A DNA stretch of 64,000 nucleotides from Mortierella alpina (GCA_029449245.1 JANATF010000007.1:1922001-1986000); one strand, 5' to 3'. Counted from the first letter of the stretch, positions 12,619 through 26,740 are shown. The notes: generated by a model not told the origin, from the sequence alone. Numbers and translations are program-made.

Positions 12619-12635
12619 CGGCGGGAACCCCGCCG
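12619..12635. repeat. Short GC-rich perfect inverted repeat
   Basis: Arms CGGCGGG and CCCGCCG with a 3-nt loop in the middle of the large intergenic region. It could form a cruciform or RNA hairpin; no function is evident. Confidence 0.4.
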
Positions 12636-13970
12636 GCCGCGCATCTTTTTTTTCTTTCCTTCCTTCCCTTGCTTGTGCGATCGAGCAGTAAATAGTATCC
12701 ATCACGATGTTGTTGTCTATTCCTGTATCCCTGGCCTCCTGTTTATGTCCGACTGCATCGCCTCAACAAACGCACCGCACCGCACCGCACCGCAGGATGT
12801 GGTCATGCACGCCAAGAAAGGAGAAACAACAATGGCCAAAGGCACCCGAAGGTAGGACACAACAATACGGAAACAACGCATCACGGATTCGAAGCGTGCT
12901 ACAGCACGATAGCGACGCCGTTAGAGCCTATCCTCACCACAGAAAGGCTACGTCTCGTCAGGCGAGCGCATGAGCCATCTTTGCAAGCATTGGCCTTTTT
13001 CTCTCGATACTAGCGGCAAGGAGCCCTCGGAAACTGCTCTTGTGGTTGGCAGGGGCTAATTTTCACCACCATTTTGCATGAGGGACGCAGGTACCCCTGC
13101 TTTCCTCAGCATGGATACCCGCTTGAAACCGATATCAATAGCCTGACTCGGACGGCACGGGGCCAGGCGGAGCCAGGCTATATCTGTGTAATCTTTTTGC
13201 TCAGGAAATTGAAGACAACCCGGTTCACTTGAGCCCATCTCATCTTGAAAAGTAACACCCGGGAGCCAGGTGGGCGTCCCAGGCGCTCTCATCTCCCTAG
13301 ACACCAGGGCGATAGCAGTCTTTTGAAGATACTTGCGTCAAGCCCTTATATGTATACTTTATTAACTCAGATATTCAGACGCGACATGGCGAAAGTACTA
13401 TACTGTGCAGTCTACTCCAGGTAGAGTCAGGAGAACTGGCGCCGCTCGTGACAACGACTGTGGGCTACGGTTCATGCTTGAACAAACTCGTGAAGAAAAG
13501 CACAAAATCGTGCATTGACCAGTCCGCCATAAATCACCGAGAGTTTCATCCTCCTCCTCCTCCACAACAGCAAAGAAGGCGTCAACTTGGGGGGGAAACT
13601 CGACTCGGCGGGCTTTACAGTGCACTCTGCCGTCAGCAAGTATTTTCAGTACCGGGCGGCAAGTAGGAAATAGACTGTGCACCGTTTTCATATGTCAAAA
13701 ACTGCGATGGCTCTGCTCTTTCCTTTGTGCTGCAAGCGCGTTCTTGTACGGCGAATCAAATCGAATTTCCTAAATTCCAACGGCTCAAGCTGCATTTTTT
13801 TTTTTGGCTCTTCCATCGGACCAGCGTCGACCCTTCGATCGTCTCTCCATCCATCTGCTTTCATCTCCACACCCATCTCCTCCCTCCGCCCGCCCTTCCT
13901 TCTCCCTCACTCCAGGCCTTGCACTCCAGTGTCAGCCTCATCTGCTCCCTCATCTCGTATCCTTCGAACG

Positions 13971-13994
13971 CCCCCCCCCCCCCCCCCCCCCCCC
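13971..13994 (+). repeat. Poly(C) run of 24 nt in the TTC7-like 5' leader
   Basis: Uninterrupted C tract ending 76 nt before the ATG of the TTC7-like gene, on its sense strand. One of several sense-strand C runs next to genes in this window. Confidence 0.9.
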
Positions 13995-14070
13995 ACCTTG
14001 CCGTCGTTCATTGCGACTGCTTCCACGCTACTTCAAGCTTCCTTCCCCGGTCTACCCGTCGTCTTCTCAA

Positions 14071-17000
14071 ATGAACCTCACAGCCAAGGCGCAGACGATC
14101 GAGCGCGATTTCCAGAATGCTAGAGCAAAAGCCAACTATGCCGCCTTTCCTGAGTTTGCCCGTCGTTACATTAAACACAACAAGGACGGCATTGGTAAGA
14201 AACACGACGGAACCATTTAACCTTTGTGCCCCACACGAAAATACATCTGCCTGGACAGACTTGGCCTGCTCAATCGATGAAGGGGATTAGAGCGTTGTCA
14301 AAGCATGGGTAGCGCTTGAACAGTGGACTCAAGGATTTGGACCAGACACAAATCGACTTTATGCCATGAGTAGTGCAACTCGAAAGGAAGGCGTTGTTTG
14401 AGAAGCCAGTTCGTTTTGTCGTCTTAAAGTGAACTGAGCACCAGTCGGGTTGCACAGAAGAGCACCTGTGCGGGCACTTGGGACCACAGCGAAGAAACGA
14501 GTAGCAATGCAAATGACTAATGACAATCGTCTTTATGGTTTTACTGGGCGCCCATCCATTTCGATTAGTCCTTGCCTATACGGCGCTGCTCGAAGCGGCT
14601 GTGGGAGAAGCCGAATTCAAGGCGCGCCAGGCCGAACGATGGACTCAAACGGCGGCCTTAGATGACATGCCAGAGTCTGTTTCCCAGAGCCCACTGATCA
14701 AGCCCGAGACCATTCAGGATGCGGTAGAGAAGCTAGAAGGTGTCCTTGCTCGAGGCACCGAGGAGCATCAAGAGGTAACGACAAATGCCGTTGCTGTATG
14801 CTGCTGATGAATTGCCAGATCAAAGAAAATATCACCAACAGAGCATTTTTTTCAAGTACAGTACGCCGCCATTGTGCTCGCCAGAGCCGCTTTGGCTACA
14901 GATGCATCGGATCGCCTGCAGAAGGTAGCCCATTACCTGCAAAACATCCAACTTCCGCCAACCAAGATACCTATGGGCTATAACTTTGCCTTAGTCGTCT
15001 GTGGTTTGACGGTCAAGGGAATGACTCTGGAAGAAGAAGGCAGGATTTCAGATGCCATCATCTCGTACGACAACGTCTCGCTCCTTGTCCAGTCCAACCC
15101 TAACGAGCGGAGCGATGAACTCAACTCTTGGACCGAGCATGCACTCTATAGGGCGGGCATGCTAAAGCTCCGTCAAGGGTAAGGGATATGAAGGATCGGG
15201 GAAGATCAGTTCCTCCAGCTCGTACCTGCTGCTAACACGCCCGTCCATCATAAACGTATCTAGTGATCAATTGGCCGCGATTCGGTCCTTTAGGACGTAC
15301 CACAATCAAGCCTTGCAGTGGCCTGGTCAGTTTCGACTCGCACGTCGCGCAACAGTCTACCGCCACTTCTCAGCTGCCCTGTCAACCTCGCTCAAATCAC
15401 AAGGAATCCAGAGCGCTACTAATGGGAATGCTGCAGCTGAGTAGGTGGAGAATCGGTTAACGCCATTCCTTCCATGAGAAGGGCGGGATATATTAATAAC
15501 ATTGGCTCACTGTACATTTGTTGTAAATAGCGATCAAACGCAGCTCTACCCTGCATCCCTCAGTCTGGAGATTGCTCAGATCCATGCTTACTGGGAGGAT
15601 GCACTTTACGCCGTCACCTCGTTCCCAAAGGCAGAAGAGAAGAACTGGCGAGTCCTCGCGATGATTGAGCAAATCGTAGAAGACAGGAAATTGCTCGGTC
15701 CCGGCAATGATGCGGACAAGCGTGTCCTTGTTGAGGTAAGAACATTCGCCTTTTAAAGGACACACATACCTCTTTTTACAAATCGCGTCATACAGCATCA
15801 ACTAACTACCCTCGTATTCTCAGACCATCTACAGGGCATCTCAAAAAACATTTCAATCGCCACGAGTATTGCGGTTCTTGTTCTTCGCCTTGGTTGAAAT
15901 GGGTCAATACGATGAAGCCGTTCTGGCTCTCAGGGCCTACCTCGACTTGGCCGAGATAAACCTCAAAGTCCAGTCCTCTGATGCAGACGAGGCCCTTACC
16001 CATGAGCAACGGGTGCGAAAAGATGTTGAGTCCAACTACGACGTTACTACTGTCATGGTTGCAGGCTCGCAACTTTACGGCAAGGAGCTCAATCAACCCG
16101 GCGAGGCGCTTTCATGCTCAGAGCGTGCTCTTAACAACATCCAGTTGTATCTCCAGGGCGAAGACGTTTCGGACCTGCTTTTTGACGCGTACAGGTTACG
16201 AGGCATTGCTTATAGCCTGCAGGCTGCACAAGGTTCGTTTACATGACATGATCGATGCTCGTATGTCTCGAGGCAGCTGCCCCTTTGACAGACTATACCA
16301 CCGAGTACTAAGTCTGGTATGTTTTATTTAGCCCACGAACCCGAACACCGTCCATCCTTGTACAGCAAGGCGATCGAGTCTTTTGAGAAAGCTATTGAGA
16401 TAGCGCCCATGGCTTATGACGGCCATTATCACTTGGCACTGCAGCTGGCCGAAATGAAGGAGATTTCGAGAGCTACAGAGGCTGTTAAGCAGAGCCTGAA
16501 CCTGAATTCGGCGCATTTACCATCCTGGCATCTTCTCACCCTTTTGCTCTCGTCCGAGAAGGACTATAAGCGCGCGCTGGATATCTGTACGGTTGGTTTG
16601 AAGGAGTCAGAGTGGGACTTGATGCAGACGGATGGTTCTTCAGCCTCGCACCTTGATGGTGAGGATTACCTGGCTCTCCGCATCACACAAGCTGTCCTTC
16701 ACGATAAAGTCCATGGGCTCGAGGCTGCATTAGAACCGCAAGAGGCGCTGTTTGTCCTCTACACCAAAGTTTTTGCACCTGAACCTAGCTCGATTGGCGA
16801 GAGTGTATTCGATGTTCAAAACATTCGTCGACGGGATCAGAGCGACGTAGAAATAGGTGCAATCTCGCCCCCGCCAGTCGTCGGCCGACCTCGCGCAGGC
16901 AGTATCCTGAGTGTCAGAAGCAAGAGCGGGGCGTCGGATATTGGTCAAGGACTTGGTGCTAATAATGGCAGCACTCTCGGTAGGATTATCCACTCCTCTG

Positions 17001-17838
17001 TACAATTTTTCTTTTTTCATCTTGCCCACATTGCAAGCAGACTGACATCTCTCTCATTTTTTTTTTATTTGCACATGGTAAGATATTCCTAAACCCAATT
17101 ATGCCTCATCAATCACCTCCATCGGCTCCTCGGGTTCAAAGAAGAAAGGCAAGCTTATTCCTCCTGCCGCTGCTGCGGCTGCTGCAGCTGCCAACGCGGC
17201 CACCAGCCGATCTCTTCAGAATCTCCCTCCAGTAGTTCAGCGACCCACAGGAAAATCTGTCCAGCGCTCGGCAAGAGCCAACAAGATGCTGGTCACTCTT
17301 TGGCTTCTGTCTGCCTCAACATTCAGACGATTAGATAGGATGGAGGAAGCTCTCAAAGCCATTGAAGAGGCTGAACGCATCGATGCCTCAAATCCTGATG
17401 TTTGGTACCAGGTAATTGATGCTGATCACCTACCGCTTGGATGATTGAAAGTTTTTTACTCCCTTACCCATCCTGACTTTGTCTGCCCCTCGATGAACAT
17501 AGCTCGGCCTACTTTATGCCGCGCAGGAGGATAAGGAGACGGCTTCGGTGTCGTACTCTAAGGCTCTTGCATTGGAGCCATTCCATCCAGCATGCCTTGT
17601 TAGAGTGGGTCGCACGTATCTGGAGGCGGGGAGCCTGGAGATGGCCGAGAGTGTGCTTGAGACGACGACGCGATCTCAAGGCTGGGACTCTGCAGAGGCC
17701 TGGTTCTACCTTGGGAAAGTCTTTGAGGCCTCGGAGAGGCTCACGCGCGCCAAGGAGTGTCTGTGGTATGCGCTTGACTTGGAGCGGTCAAAGCCTGTCC
17801 GCGACTTTGCCGAGGCGCTTCCGAGGTACCTCGCCTAG
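14071..17838 (+). CDS. TTC7/Ypp1-like TPR scaffold of the PI4-kinase complex
   Basis: Nine exons: 14071-14194, 14569-14774, 14862-15178, 15264-15440, 15531-15735, 15824-16232, 16332-16979, 17083-17411 and 17503-17838. They encode 916 residues with all phases closing. TPR-type helices occur throughout, for example ALVEMGQYDEAVLALRAYLD, YSKAIESFEKAIEIAPMAYD and YAAQEDKETASVSYSKALAL. The C-terminus, AWFYLGKVFEASERLTRAKE followed by ALDLERSKPVRDF, matches the end of TTC7 (animals) and Ypp1 (yeast). In those species this protein, with EFR3, anchors the phosphatidylinositol 4-kinase Stt4/PI4KA at the plasma membrane. A disordered Ser/Ala-rich insert with a poly-Ala run splits the repeats around residue 690-740. 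The intron after residue 479 uses a weak GTTCGT donor. Confidence 0.85.
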
Positions 17839-18184
17839 CGGTAGCTAGGGCTCTGCGTATACCCTTTATGGTTCTATCTGCTGCACCACGAGATGTAATA
17901 ATGAATGTTGCTATGGACGAGAATGATACCGACTGTATGGTGTGCGTGCAACATGTCTCTCCCTTTGGCTGTGCCTGCGCCGTCTGCGCATGATCGGCTG
18001 CATATCGAGGAATGGGAAGTGGCTTGACTGTAAAAAATCAAAACACACACACACACACACACAGACCAGCAAAAAAAGGGACGGTCTACTCCCCTGCAAC
18101 GGACCCATTCCTTCGTTCGTCTCTTGTCCTCTTTTTCCTCTCTTCTCTCTCCCTGCAACCGACACTCACCCCCCGCCCGCCATC
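17839..18184. other. Spacer between the TTC7-like gene and eIF2-alpha
   Basis: 346 bp, same-strand arrangement. It holds a CA dinucleotide repeat at 18043-18062, an A run near 18071 and a pyrimidine-rich stretch (18110-18184) leading to the eIF2-alpha ATG. No gene seen. Confidence 0.45.
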
Positions 18185-19775
18185 ATGTCAGGAAGATTGC
18201 AATGCCGCATGTACGCCAACAAGTTCCCTGAAGGTGCGTCCACTCTCCATCATCCTGCAGCCCTTGTTCCATCTCATCCACTACGGTGCCAGTTGCAGAG
18301 CACGCAGATCGACTAGTTTGAATGAAGAGGGCTCGCTAGACTTGACGCATCGAACAACAGGAGAACTGATCCATCGCCCTCCTCTTTCTTTTTACTCCCT
18401 TCACAGTGGACGACTTGGTCATGGTCAACGTTCGCCAGATTGCCGAGATGGGAGCTTATGTCCAGCTTCTGGAGTACGACAACATTGAGGGCATGATCTT
18501 GCTGAGCGAGTTGTCCAGACGTCGTATTCGCTCCATCCAAAAGCTCATTCGCGTCGGCAAGAACGAGGTTGTCGTCGTTCTCAGAGTCGACAAGGAGAAG
18601 GGTGAGTCAACGGCGCTGATGCACTTCCTGACACAGGAAGTATACGAGGACTTGAACGTCGCGCTTGCCAGGATAACGTTGGATGTGGCCCGCAGCTAGC
18701 CGGCCAGTCTAAATGACTCAATTTCAGGATATACAAACAGGATCACTGTGTACTGCGGCAAAAAAACACCTTTTTAGCCCTGCAACGTTGGATGAGATAA
18801 TTCGGTAGTCGCCCTGATTACCATGCAAAAGACATGCCACATACGCGGCTGGAGACTGTCGAGGCGCAGTTCAGGAGTAGGAGTATCAGGACCAGTAGCG
18901 ACATGAAGTATTATCGATGGCGCTGACAAGTCGCACGCATATTCCATTCGAACCAAATAGGTTATATTGATCTTTCCAAGCGTCGTGTTTCCGCCACGGA
19001 TATTGCAAAGTGCGAGGAGCGCTACAACAAGTCTAAGGCCGTGCACTCGATCATGTCCACTGTCGCAAAGAAGGAGAACAAGGATTTGGAGGCTCTCTAC
19101 AGCGAGCTGGCCTGGCCCTTGTATGCCAAGTACGGCCACGCCTACGATGCTTTCAAGGCTGCTCTCAAGTACGTACCACAAATGGACACTCATACCTTTT
19201 CGAACTTGAGCTGCCATCACGCTATTTCTGTACTATATACGCGAGCACCATGATTGCTGACTGCCACTTTCGCCTCCCTTGTAACCTCTAACACCTCTAG
19301 CGAGTCCGACAAGGTCTTTGAGGGCTTGGACATTGTTGAGAGCACGAGGGAGGAATTGCTGAACAACATCAAGCGTCGCCTCACGCCACAGCCTATCAAG
19401 ATCCGTGCCGATATTGAGGTGACATGCTTCGACTATGAGGGAATTGATGCCATCAAGGCTGCCTTCAAGGAGGCTGAGGCCGTGTCGTTGCCTGAGGTGG
19501 CGATCCGTGTCAAGCTTGTCGCGCCCCCACTGTACGTGCTCATTACAAACGCTCTCGATAAGCAGCTTGGAATCGATACCATGGAGAAGGCCATTGTCGT
19601 CTTGGAGGAGAGCATCAAGAAGTCGAACGGAAACATGGTCACCAAGATGAGCCCCAAGGCTGTGACCGAGGCTGATGACATGGAGCTGGATCAGCTGCTT
19701 GCAAGGATTGACAAGGAGAACGCAGAGGTCTCGGGAGACGACGACGACTCAGACTCAGATGCCGATATGGCTTAA
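18185..19775 (+). CDS. SUI2: Translation initiation factor eIF2 alpha subunit
   Basis: Four exons, 18185-18233, 18407-18601, 18961-19168 and 19301-19775, encode 308 residues (yeast 304, human 315). The N-terminal S1/OB domain contains [19 protein letters not shown] and the phosphorylation loop [14 protein letters not shown]. Ser53 (Ser52 after Met removal) is the equivalent of the regulated Ser51 of the stress kinases Gcn2, PKR and PERK. The helical and alpha/beta domains follow, and the tail is acidic (Asp/Ser-rich, ending DADMA). The protein is part of the eIF2-GTP-initiator tRNA ternary complex in the cytosol. The 359-nt second intron is open in frame for about 32 codons after its donor, so an unspliced message would encode a truncated OB-domain protein. 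Confidence 0.97.
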
Positions 19776-19940
19776 TCAACGATATTAGGATAGAGACAAT
19801 GAGGACAACGGAATATATGGATCATAACCAGGTTGGTAATAGTCAATAACCAGGTTGGTAATAGTCAAGTTTTTGTTTCGGGTGCAAAAGGATGGCATCA
19901 TATTTCCGTTGGCATGAACTGCACGACAAAGGGGACAAAT
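19776..19940. other. Convergent 3' spacer with a 22-bp tandem duplication
   Basis: The 165-bp gap between eIF2-alpha and the CotH-like gene. It contains a perfect head-to-tail duplication of 22 bp at 19825-19868 (unit starts TAACCAGGTTGG). Confidence 0.8.
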
Positions 19941-21856
19941 CTACGTTATCATCATCATCATCATCATCATCGTGCCAATCACGAAAAGCGTGCGGGCAAA
20001 AGTCATCAAAGTACTACTGAGGCGGGCTCTAGAAAGCCCGCTGTTGTTCAGGACGTCCGAGCTGCCTCCTTTTGGCTTTTTGACGAGCCTCTTGACGCGA
20101 TCCGGTGTTCCTGGTTCGACCACAAAGTTCAGGCTCGCTTGCAGTTGCTTGGCGCGACCTTCGATCCAGGGCTTGACGCCAAGTCCCATGTTCTTAACAG
20201 AACCTACAAGACTGTTGTGAAAATCGGCAATCGTCCAGGCATTGGTCTTGCCTGGTGATGAACGAACGATCGAGTAATCCCAAGCAGCATCCTTGGCCAG
20301 CATCTTCTCGTAGGCCTCGATTCTCGGGAACAAGGCTTCCGGCTTAAAAGCCCAGCCGACGATCTCTCGTAGGACCTTTTCGAATTCTTGATTGATCTCC
20401 TTGTTATTGAACAGCAGCTTGGAGACCAATGGCCGGTCATGTTGGCTGAAATCGGCATACACTTTGTAATCTGTCAGGGTATCGGTCGGATCACCATCAC
20501 CAAACGTGCCGTCAAAATCTGTCGGGATCCATTGCCACTTGCCTCCTGCGTCCCCTATGGTCGGATTGAAGTACAGAAAGAAGTTGGATCCAGACCACCA
20601 GTAACCATCCCAGTCCCCGCCCAGATACTCCATGGCCATGTTCCTCAACACGCCATTCAAGTCGAGGCGGCTCTCCCAAAACGCTTTCCCGCCTGGTGCA
20701 AGTGGATCAAAGTCTGCGAGGTCCTTCATGAGCTGCAGCAGCTGGGTCATGGGAGCTGTGGGAGGATTGGCTCCCAAGCTCTTCATCCTATAACAGTCTT
20801 TAGTGGTTTCAAGTTGATCCATGGTGGGGCCCAAGTATATGAGATCCCCCTGGGAGTCGACTAGAGGTGCATTCATCTGCCAGAGCGTACCGTGCTTGAT
20901 GGTGGGGCTGCCCTGATGCACGGTCTGTTTCAGGAACGAGCCGCCGATATCGTCCACCATCAGATACAGCCCCACCGGCTTTGAGTTCATGTACAACCGC
21001 ACCCAGGCTCCTTGCTGGGTGGGAACGCCCACAGCATTCAACATATCAATGAACAGCTTCTCGCGCATGAATGTCGGATCGGTGGTCTCGGACCGTAACT
21101 TGAGATGAGGCCTCGAAAAAAAGGTCTGGCCACGGTCCGTGTCGAACTCAAACTTGAAGGCCTGCTTGTTGAACTCTGTGCTGGACTTGCCCGAGATAGC
21201 AAAGGTGACATTGTTGACGTTGTGAACCAGTTTGTCATTGATGTATCGGAAATCAACCTTCATGGGCGGGGCTCCCTCGGGTTGTTCGAGCATCGCCTCA
21301 AACTGATTCTGGGTGCCGACGAGATGGATGGTGGCGATCACAGTGTCATCAAAGACCTTGCTCTTGGACATGCTCCAGGGTTCATAAACAAGCGGTACGT
21401 CGGGTAAGCGAGTTTTGGTGACTTCGCGGTCAAACACGTCGTAAGGCGTCTGGATGGCGTTCTTGTCCAAGGACCGTTGAAAGGTCTCCTCGGTCTTGAC
21501 AACCTGGCCAGTGGCGTCCAATGCAACATACTTGTAATTGATCTCAGAGGAAGAGGAGGGAGGGACCTCGGCGACTGTGCCGGACCAGAGAGGGAACGTT
21601 ACTGGGGTGGTACTAAGACGTGTGATTTGGCCGTTGATGGAGACGCCAAAGGTATCGGTGTTATCTGGGTAACCAACAACGTTGAAGGTCACTGCGGTGT
21701 GCATCAACAGAGAGATCGAGCAGGTAAGTTTCTCCAGGCGATGATATCACGGTGAATGCGAATAGTAGCAGATTCGAAAGGCTTTAAAGCATTACCAGTG
21801 TTGGCTAGCGTGAAGGTCGAAAACAGAGTCCAGCCTAGAAGTAGCTTGGCTTTCAT
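19941..21856 (-). CDS. CotH-family secreted protein, probably GPI-anchored
   Basis: Two exons, 21796-21856 and 19941-21691, encode 603 residues. The first exon is a signal peptide, MKAKLLLGWTLFSTFTLANT. The body matches the CotH kinase-like family: FKFEFDTD and LKLRSETTDPTFMREKL, then VRLYMNSKPVGLYLMVDDIG, and WIPTDFDGTFG, where DFD is the metal-binding motif. In Bacillus CotH is an atypical spore-coat protein kinase. In Mucorales CotH proteins are cell-surface proteins, some implicated in host-cell binding; I infer only surface location here. The C-terminus has a Ser/Asn-rich stretch, then a hydrophobic tail ending in seven Met residues, consistent with a GPI signal. The Met run is encoded by a trinucleotide repeat. 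It converges on eIF2-alpha. Confidence 0.9.
19947..19971 (-). repeat. ATC/ATG trinucleotide repeat inside the CotH C-terminus
   Basis: A run of TCA/ATC units on the plus strand, read on the minus strand as seven consecutive ATG codons. It forms the end of the hydrophobic GPI-signal tail, so slippage would change only the length of a Met run. Confidence 0.9.
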
Positions 21857-23166
21857 ACTTGCGCGACTCCTTCAGGCTCGTATATCTTCTTTGCTTGGTG
21901 GTAATGTGGGTGAGGGGTTGCTAGTTTTCAGGCACGTCGTCGCGAACACTAGTGAACAACGAGAAAAACGGTTGGCGGCAGTTGGGGGGATCGTGCGTGA
22001 ATAATGGATGACCAATGGTGAAAGAAGGAGCGTAGAAAGGAAAAATAAATGAAAAGCCAGGATGGATTGAGAGGCAACTTATTGCTGCAGATCTAGCAGT
22101 GGCATAATCCCGTGCATGCATCTGCTCAGCAAGAGAACTTTCTTGGACCTGACAAAGGAGCATATCTGGGGGCCACAAACGTTATGCTATACGTTTTTTT
22201 TTTTTTGGTTTCTCGGAGACGAGTGAAGACTTCTTAGGAGAGGCGAAACGGAGGCTTCCTTGGTAAAAAAAACGAACAAGATCAAGGGACGAGCGACTCT
22301 ACGTAGACCACGGAGAAGGGAGAATGTCATGACAGCCACCGGTTGCATTCCACTCCTGGAAACAAGAGGGGATCAGGAAAGGAGCAGGAGCAGGACGAGA
22401 GAGGAGGAGGTGTGCAAATTGTTTTTGCACAACTTCATCACAACCGTAGCACATAAGCAAATCATAGCACACAGACTTGAAGGTCATTTCAGATTGCATG
22501 CTGGATGCTTCTTTTTTTATTTGTATGAGAGAGATAATAAGAGTTGACCATGGTCATCATCAGCATCATGCAGTAGTAGTTAGGTCAGAAAAGCCTTTTT
22601 GTAATCATTCAAGTTGAATATAATACAAGTATTGATTCATCATATGAAAAATAAATGTATTGAAGCCCCCCGTAGGGGTACTTCTTACAGATATAGTCAA
22701 TACTACTGATGATAAGGGTCACAAATGGTACGCAGGGCAGCGGCCTTTTTATACATTTGGCGAAGGATCTAAGGACTGCCGATGATTTGGGTCCAGGGTG
22801 TGTTTGAGTGACCTTGGTTGTATGGGACCCTACTGTTGACAGCCTTTCGGCACAAAATTTTGGGTTGGGCTCGGACAAAAGAGCAGTCGTAAACGAGCAA
22901 TTGCAACTCCACCCAGCAAGCTACTCCGCTCCCACTTGGAATACGATCTCAGCACCTCTCTTGCAGGAGAGTTGTGCAAGTAGACTGCCATAGAACAAGC
23001 AGATAGGCGCATATCGCGGCGAAAAGGAAGGTCGCAAGTGAAAAATTTTACTTGGCAAGACAAGTCGACAAGAACTCTCACCTCACACGACAAATGAGGT
23101 GAGAGCACTACGAACTCCTCAAAACTACTCCCTCTACGCGCTCATTTTCTAGTTTTATCTAGACTA
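21857..23166. promoter_or_regulatory. Intergenic region upstream of the CotH gene and downstream of AAT
   Basis: 1.3 kb with a T run at 22195-22206, AT-rich stretches (22600-22680) and a perfect 11-bp inverted repeat near the AAT 3' end (23075-23105). ORFs here (for example 22260-22547) lack any recognisable feature and I do not accept them. Confidence 0.4.
23075..23105 (-). repeat. Perfect 11-bp hairpin in the AAT 3' region
   Basis: Arms CTCTCACCTCA and TGAGGTGAGAG with a 9-nt loop, 61 bp past the stop codon of the aminotransferase. Position suggests a 3' untranslated-region stem-loop; role unknown. Confidence 0.6.
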
Positions 23167-24669
<1,503 letters not shown>

Positions 24670-26687
24670 GCCGGGCGCGTGATTGTGGCAGACTCTTGCT
24701 TCGTCTACCTGCTGGGTTCTTGTGCGTTATATGGTTGTTGATTTGCTGTAGACGGACAGCTGGGGCGTGTACATGGGATGACATAGCGTGAGCCAATGTG
24801 CAATGTGTGTTGCGGAGTAGAGAGAATGGCGAGATGGCGAATGGTGATGGAACTGAAACTGCCCTCGGTGCTGGGTATGCGGCACAGACCGCGTGGGCCG
24901 GATAAATGGGCCGGCATGTGCGTGAGGGAGATGAGAAGCGTGTCGCAGAGAATATTCATTTCAAGCGCGCTGATCGTAGGTCGAAGCGAAACGCGCCTTG
25001 AGCATCGAGCCCTATCCTTGCGCCCCATGTCGTGCATCAGCTCTCCTGAAGCACAAGTTCATGCAACCATTGCTCATAGCGATAGCGAGGACGATGTGGA
25101 TTGTCTCCCTGGCTCCTGAGGCGCACCGCGGCCACCGTGCGAGAACCCGTTAGTAGTCTCGATCTCAATTGCGCCTGTACTCGATCTAAGTGACGCCTGT
25201 CCAACGTCCAACGTGTGATCCACACCTGCTTGACCCATGGATCCACAGCAGCTCCTTCCGGGCTGATTTTGACTGGGACCTGATGATCCATGGACCCCAG
25301 ACCATGGGAAGATACCTTGGAGAATGAAGCGTGAGCGTGTGCCGGTCAAAAGAGGAGCAACCAATCATGGGCAGCAAGCCGGATCGATGATGCAATGTGC
25401 AGCCTGATTGAAAAAGCCCATGCAAGAGAGAAGAGCAACGAGTGCAGATAGCAGAGAGCCATGCATGTGTACGTGAGGTAGGCGGACAATTGCCACTCCG
25501 TTTGCCCTGCGGTGCTCGAAACACAGCACCTTTTGGCCTTCATTGGAAGATCGTCGTTCCAATTTATGTCCATCATCCTACACCGTCATCGCTAGATTGC
25601 GGAACGAGGGAGCAAATCGGCGGTTTTGTGGGAGCATATGAGCGCTAACAGCCGTCATCGTCAAGAACGAGCAAACCGGTATAGGAAGAGACATTTGTGC
25701 GAATCGGGTCATGTCCATGGCCACAGGAACGGCCATATGTATCCTTTTCGCGCAACTAGCGCCTTTATCCTGTCCCCTTATGGATCTACAAAGACTCTGT
25801 ACTTCAGGGAGAGGTAGCGCGTGGGTTATCATTGACTGCTGTACGAGCAGTCTCCAATTGGGCAAAATGGCTAGCGCCTCCAAAATTGCTCGCGGAGGGT
25901 CCATAGATAGATCAGGGTAGTAGAGCAGAAGGAGAGAGTTAGTTGCCCGATCAAAGCATCAAGTCTTGTGATAGTCTTGAGACTATAGGGAGTAGCTCTT
26001 GATAGCGGGGGAGGTGGAGTCGCGGATACGAAGGAGAGCCCTTCATGAGCATGGTCTGCACCTCTCCTGATGCCCAGTAGGCGCCATAAAACTCCTTTAA
26101 CAAGAATGATCATGAACACAAGCAGTAGACGCGGGCTGCATTGCGGCAAAAGAGCAAGGGCCCGTTACTACTGGCTGCACTTTCACACAGTGTTTTTTGT
26201 TCCGAGTTTGCTGATTAGCCATTGCTTCCGATGCCTGCACTGTTGGCATGTTTCTTATCCAAGGATGCAAAAGGCGGTACCAAAGAGCATTCAGGGCGGC
26301 ACCCTGGACTCCTCCAGAAGTTGTCCGTATGGTGCTCGAGGCGTTATGGCGGTCAAGACGGGTCCTTGAGTGAGACCAGATTATTACGATTGACTTTGGT
26401 GTCTTGCAATCTCCGCCACTTTGGGAGTTAGCCAATATGCAGCAGCAGAGCAGCAGAACATCCAAGAAGGGTGGTTACCAGGGCCAGGGTCAGGGCCAGG
26501 ACCAGCGAGCTGCAGCCAATATCATGCTGTGAGGAGATTCAAATTCTTTTTTTTTCTTCTTTTGCAACGTCTGCAAGTGGAGGAGAGAGTGTGCAGATGC
26601 GGTCATCAGCATGGCTAGAGTACATACAGGAACATCGCACTCAGTGTAATTTGTCTTATGTGCTCTCTTGAGAACCAGCTCCACATG

Positions 26688-26695
26688 CATAAATA
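26688..26695 (+). promoter_or_regulatory. TATA-like element of the AVT-type transporter gene
   Basis: CATAAATA, 237 bp upstream of the start codon and about 30 bp upstream of the CT-rich tract where transcription may begin. Recognised by sequence only. Confidence 0.35.
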
Positions 26696-26740
26696 GAGAC
26701 CCAGCCTCCTGAACGTCTCTCTTTACGTCTCGCTCCCTCT

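Larger units (their letters stand above)
11308..14070. promoter_or_regulatory. Large divergent intergenic region (2.8 kb)
   Basis: It separates the zinc-finger gene (-) from the TTC7-like gene (+). It contains purine-rich tracts (11600-11880, 12240-12560) that on the minus strand are pyrimidine-rich leader of the zinc-finger gene. It also has G runs at 11868-11876 and 11995-12002, a CACCG repeat at 12774-12793, a GC hairpin at 12619-12635 and a 24-nt C run at 13971-13994 close to the TTC7 start. Several ORFs of 60-150 codons exist but are low-complexity and mutually overlapping. I accept none. Confidence 0.5.

Noticed and set aside
12840-12962. Possible tRNA (TTCGAA motif with flanking pairs)
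   Set aside because: The T stem does not close properly (no G53-C61 pair) and no matching acceptor stem was found on either strand.
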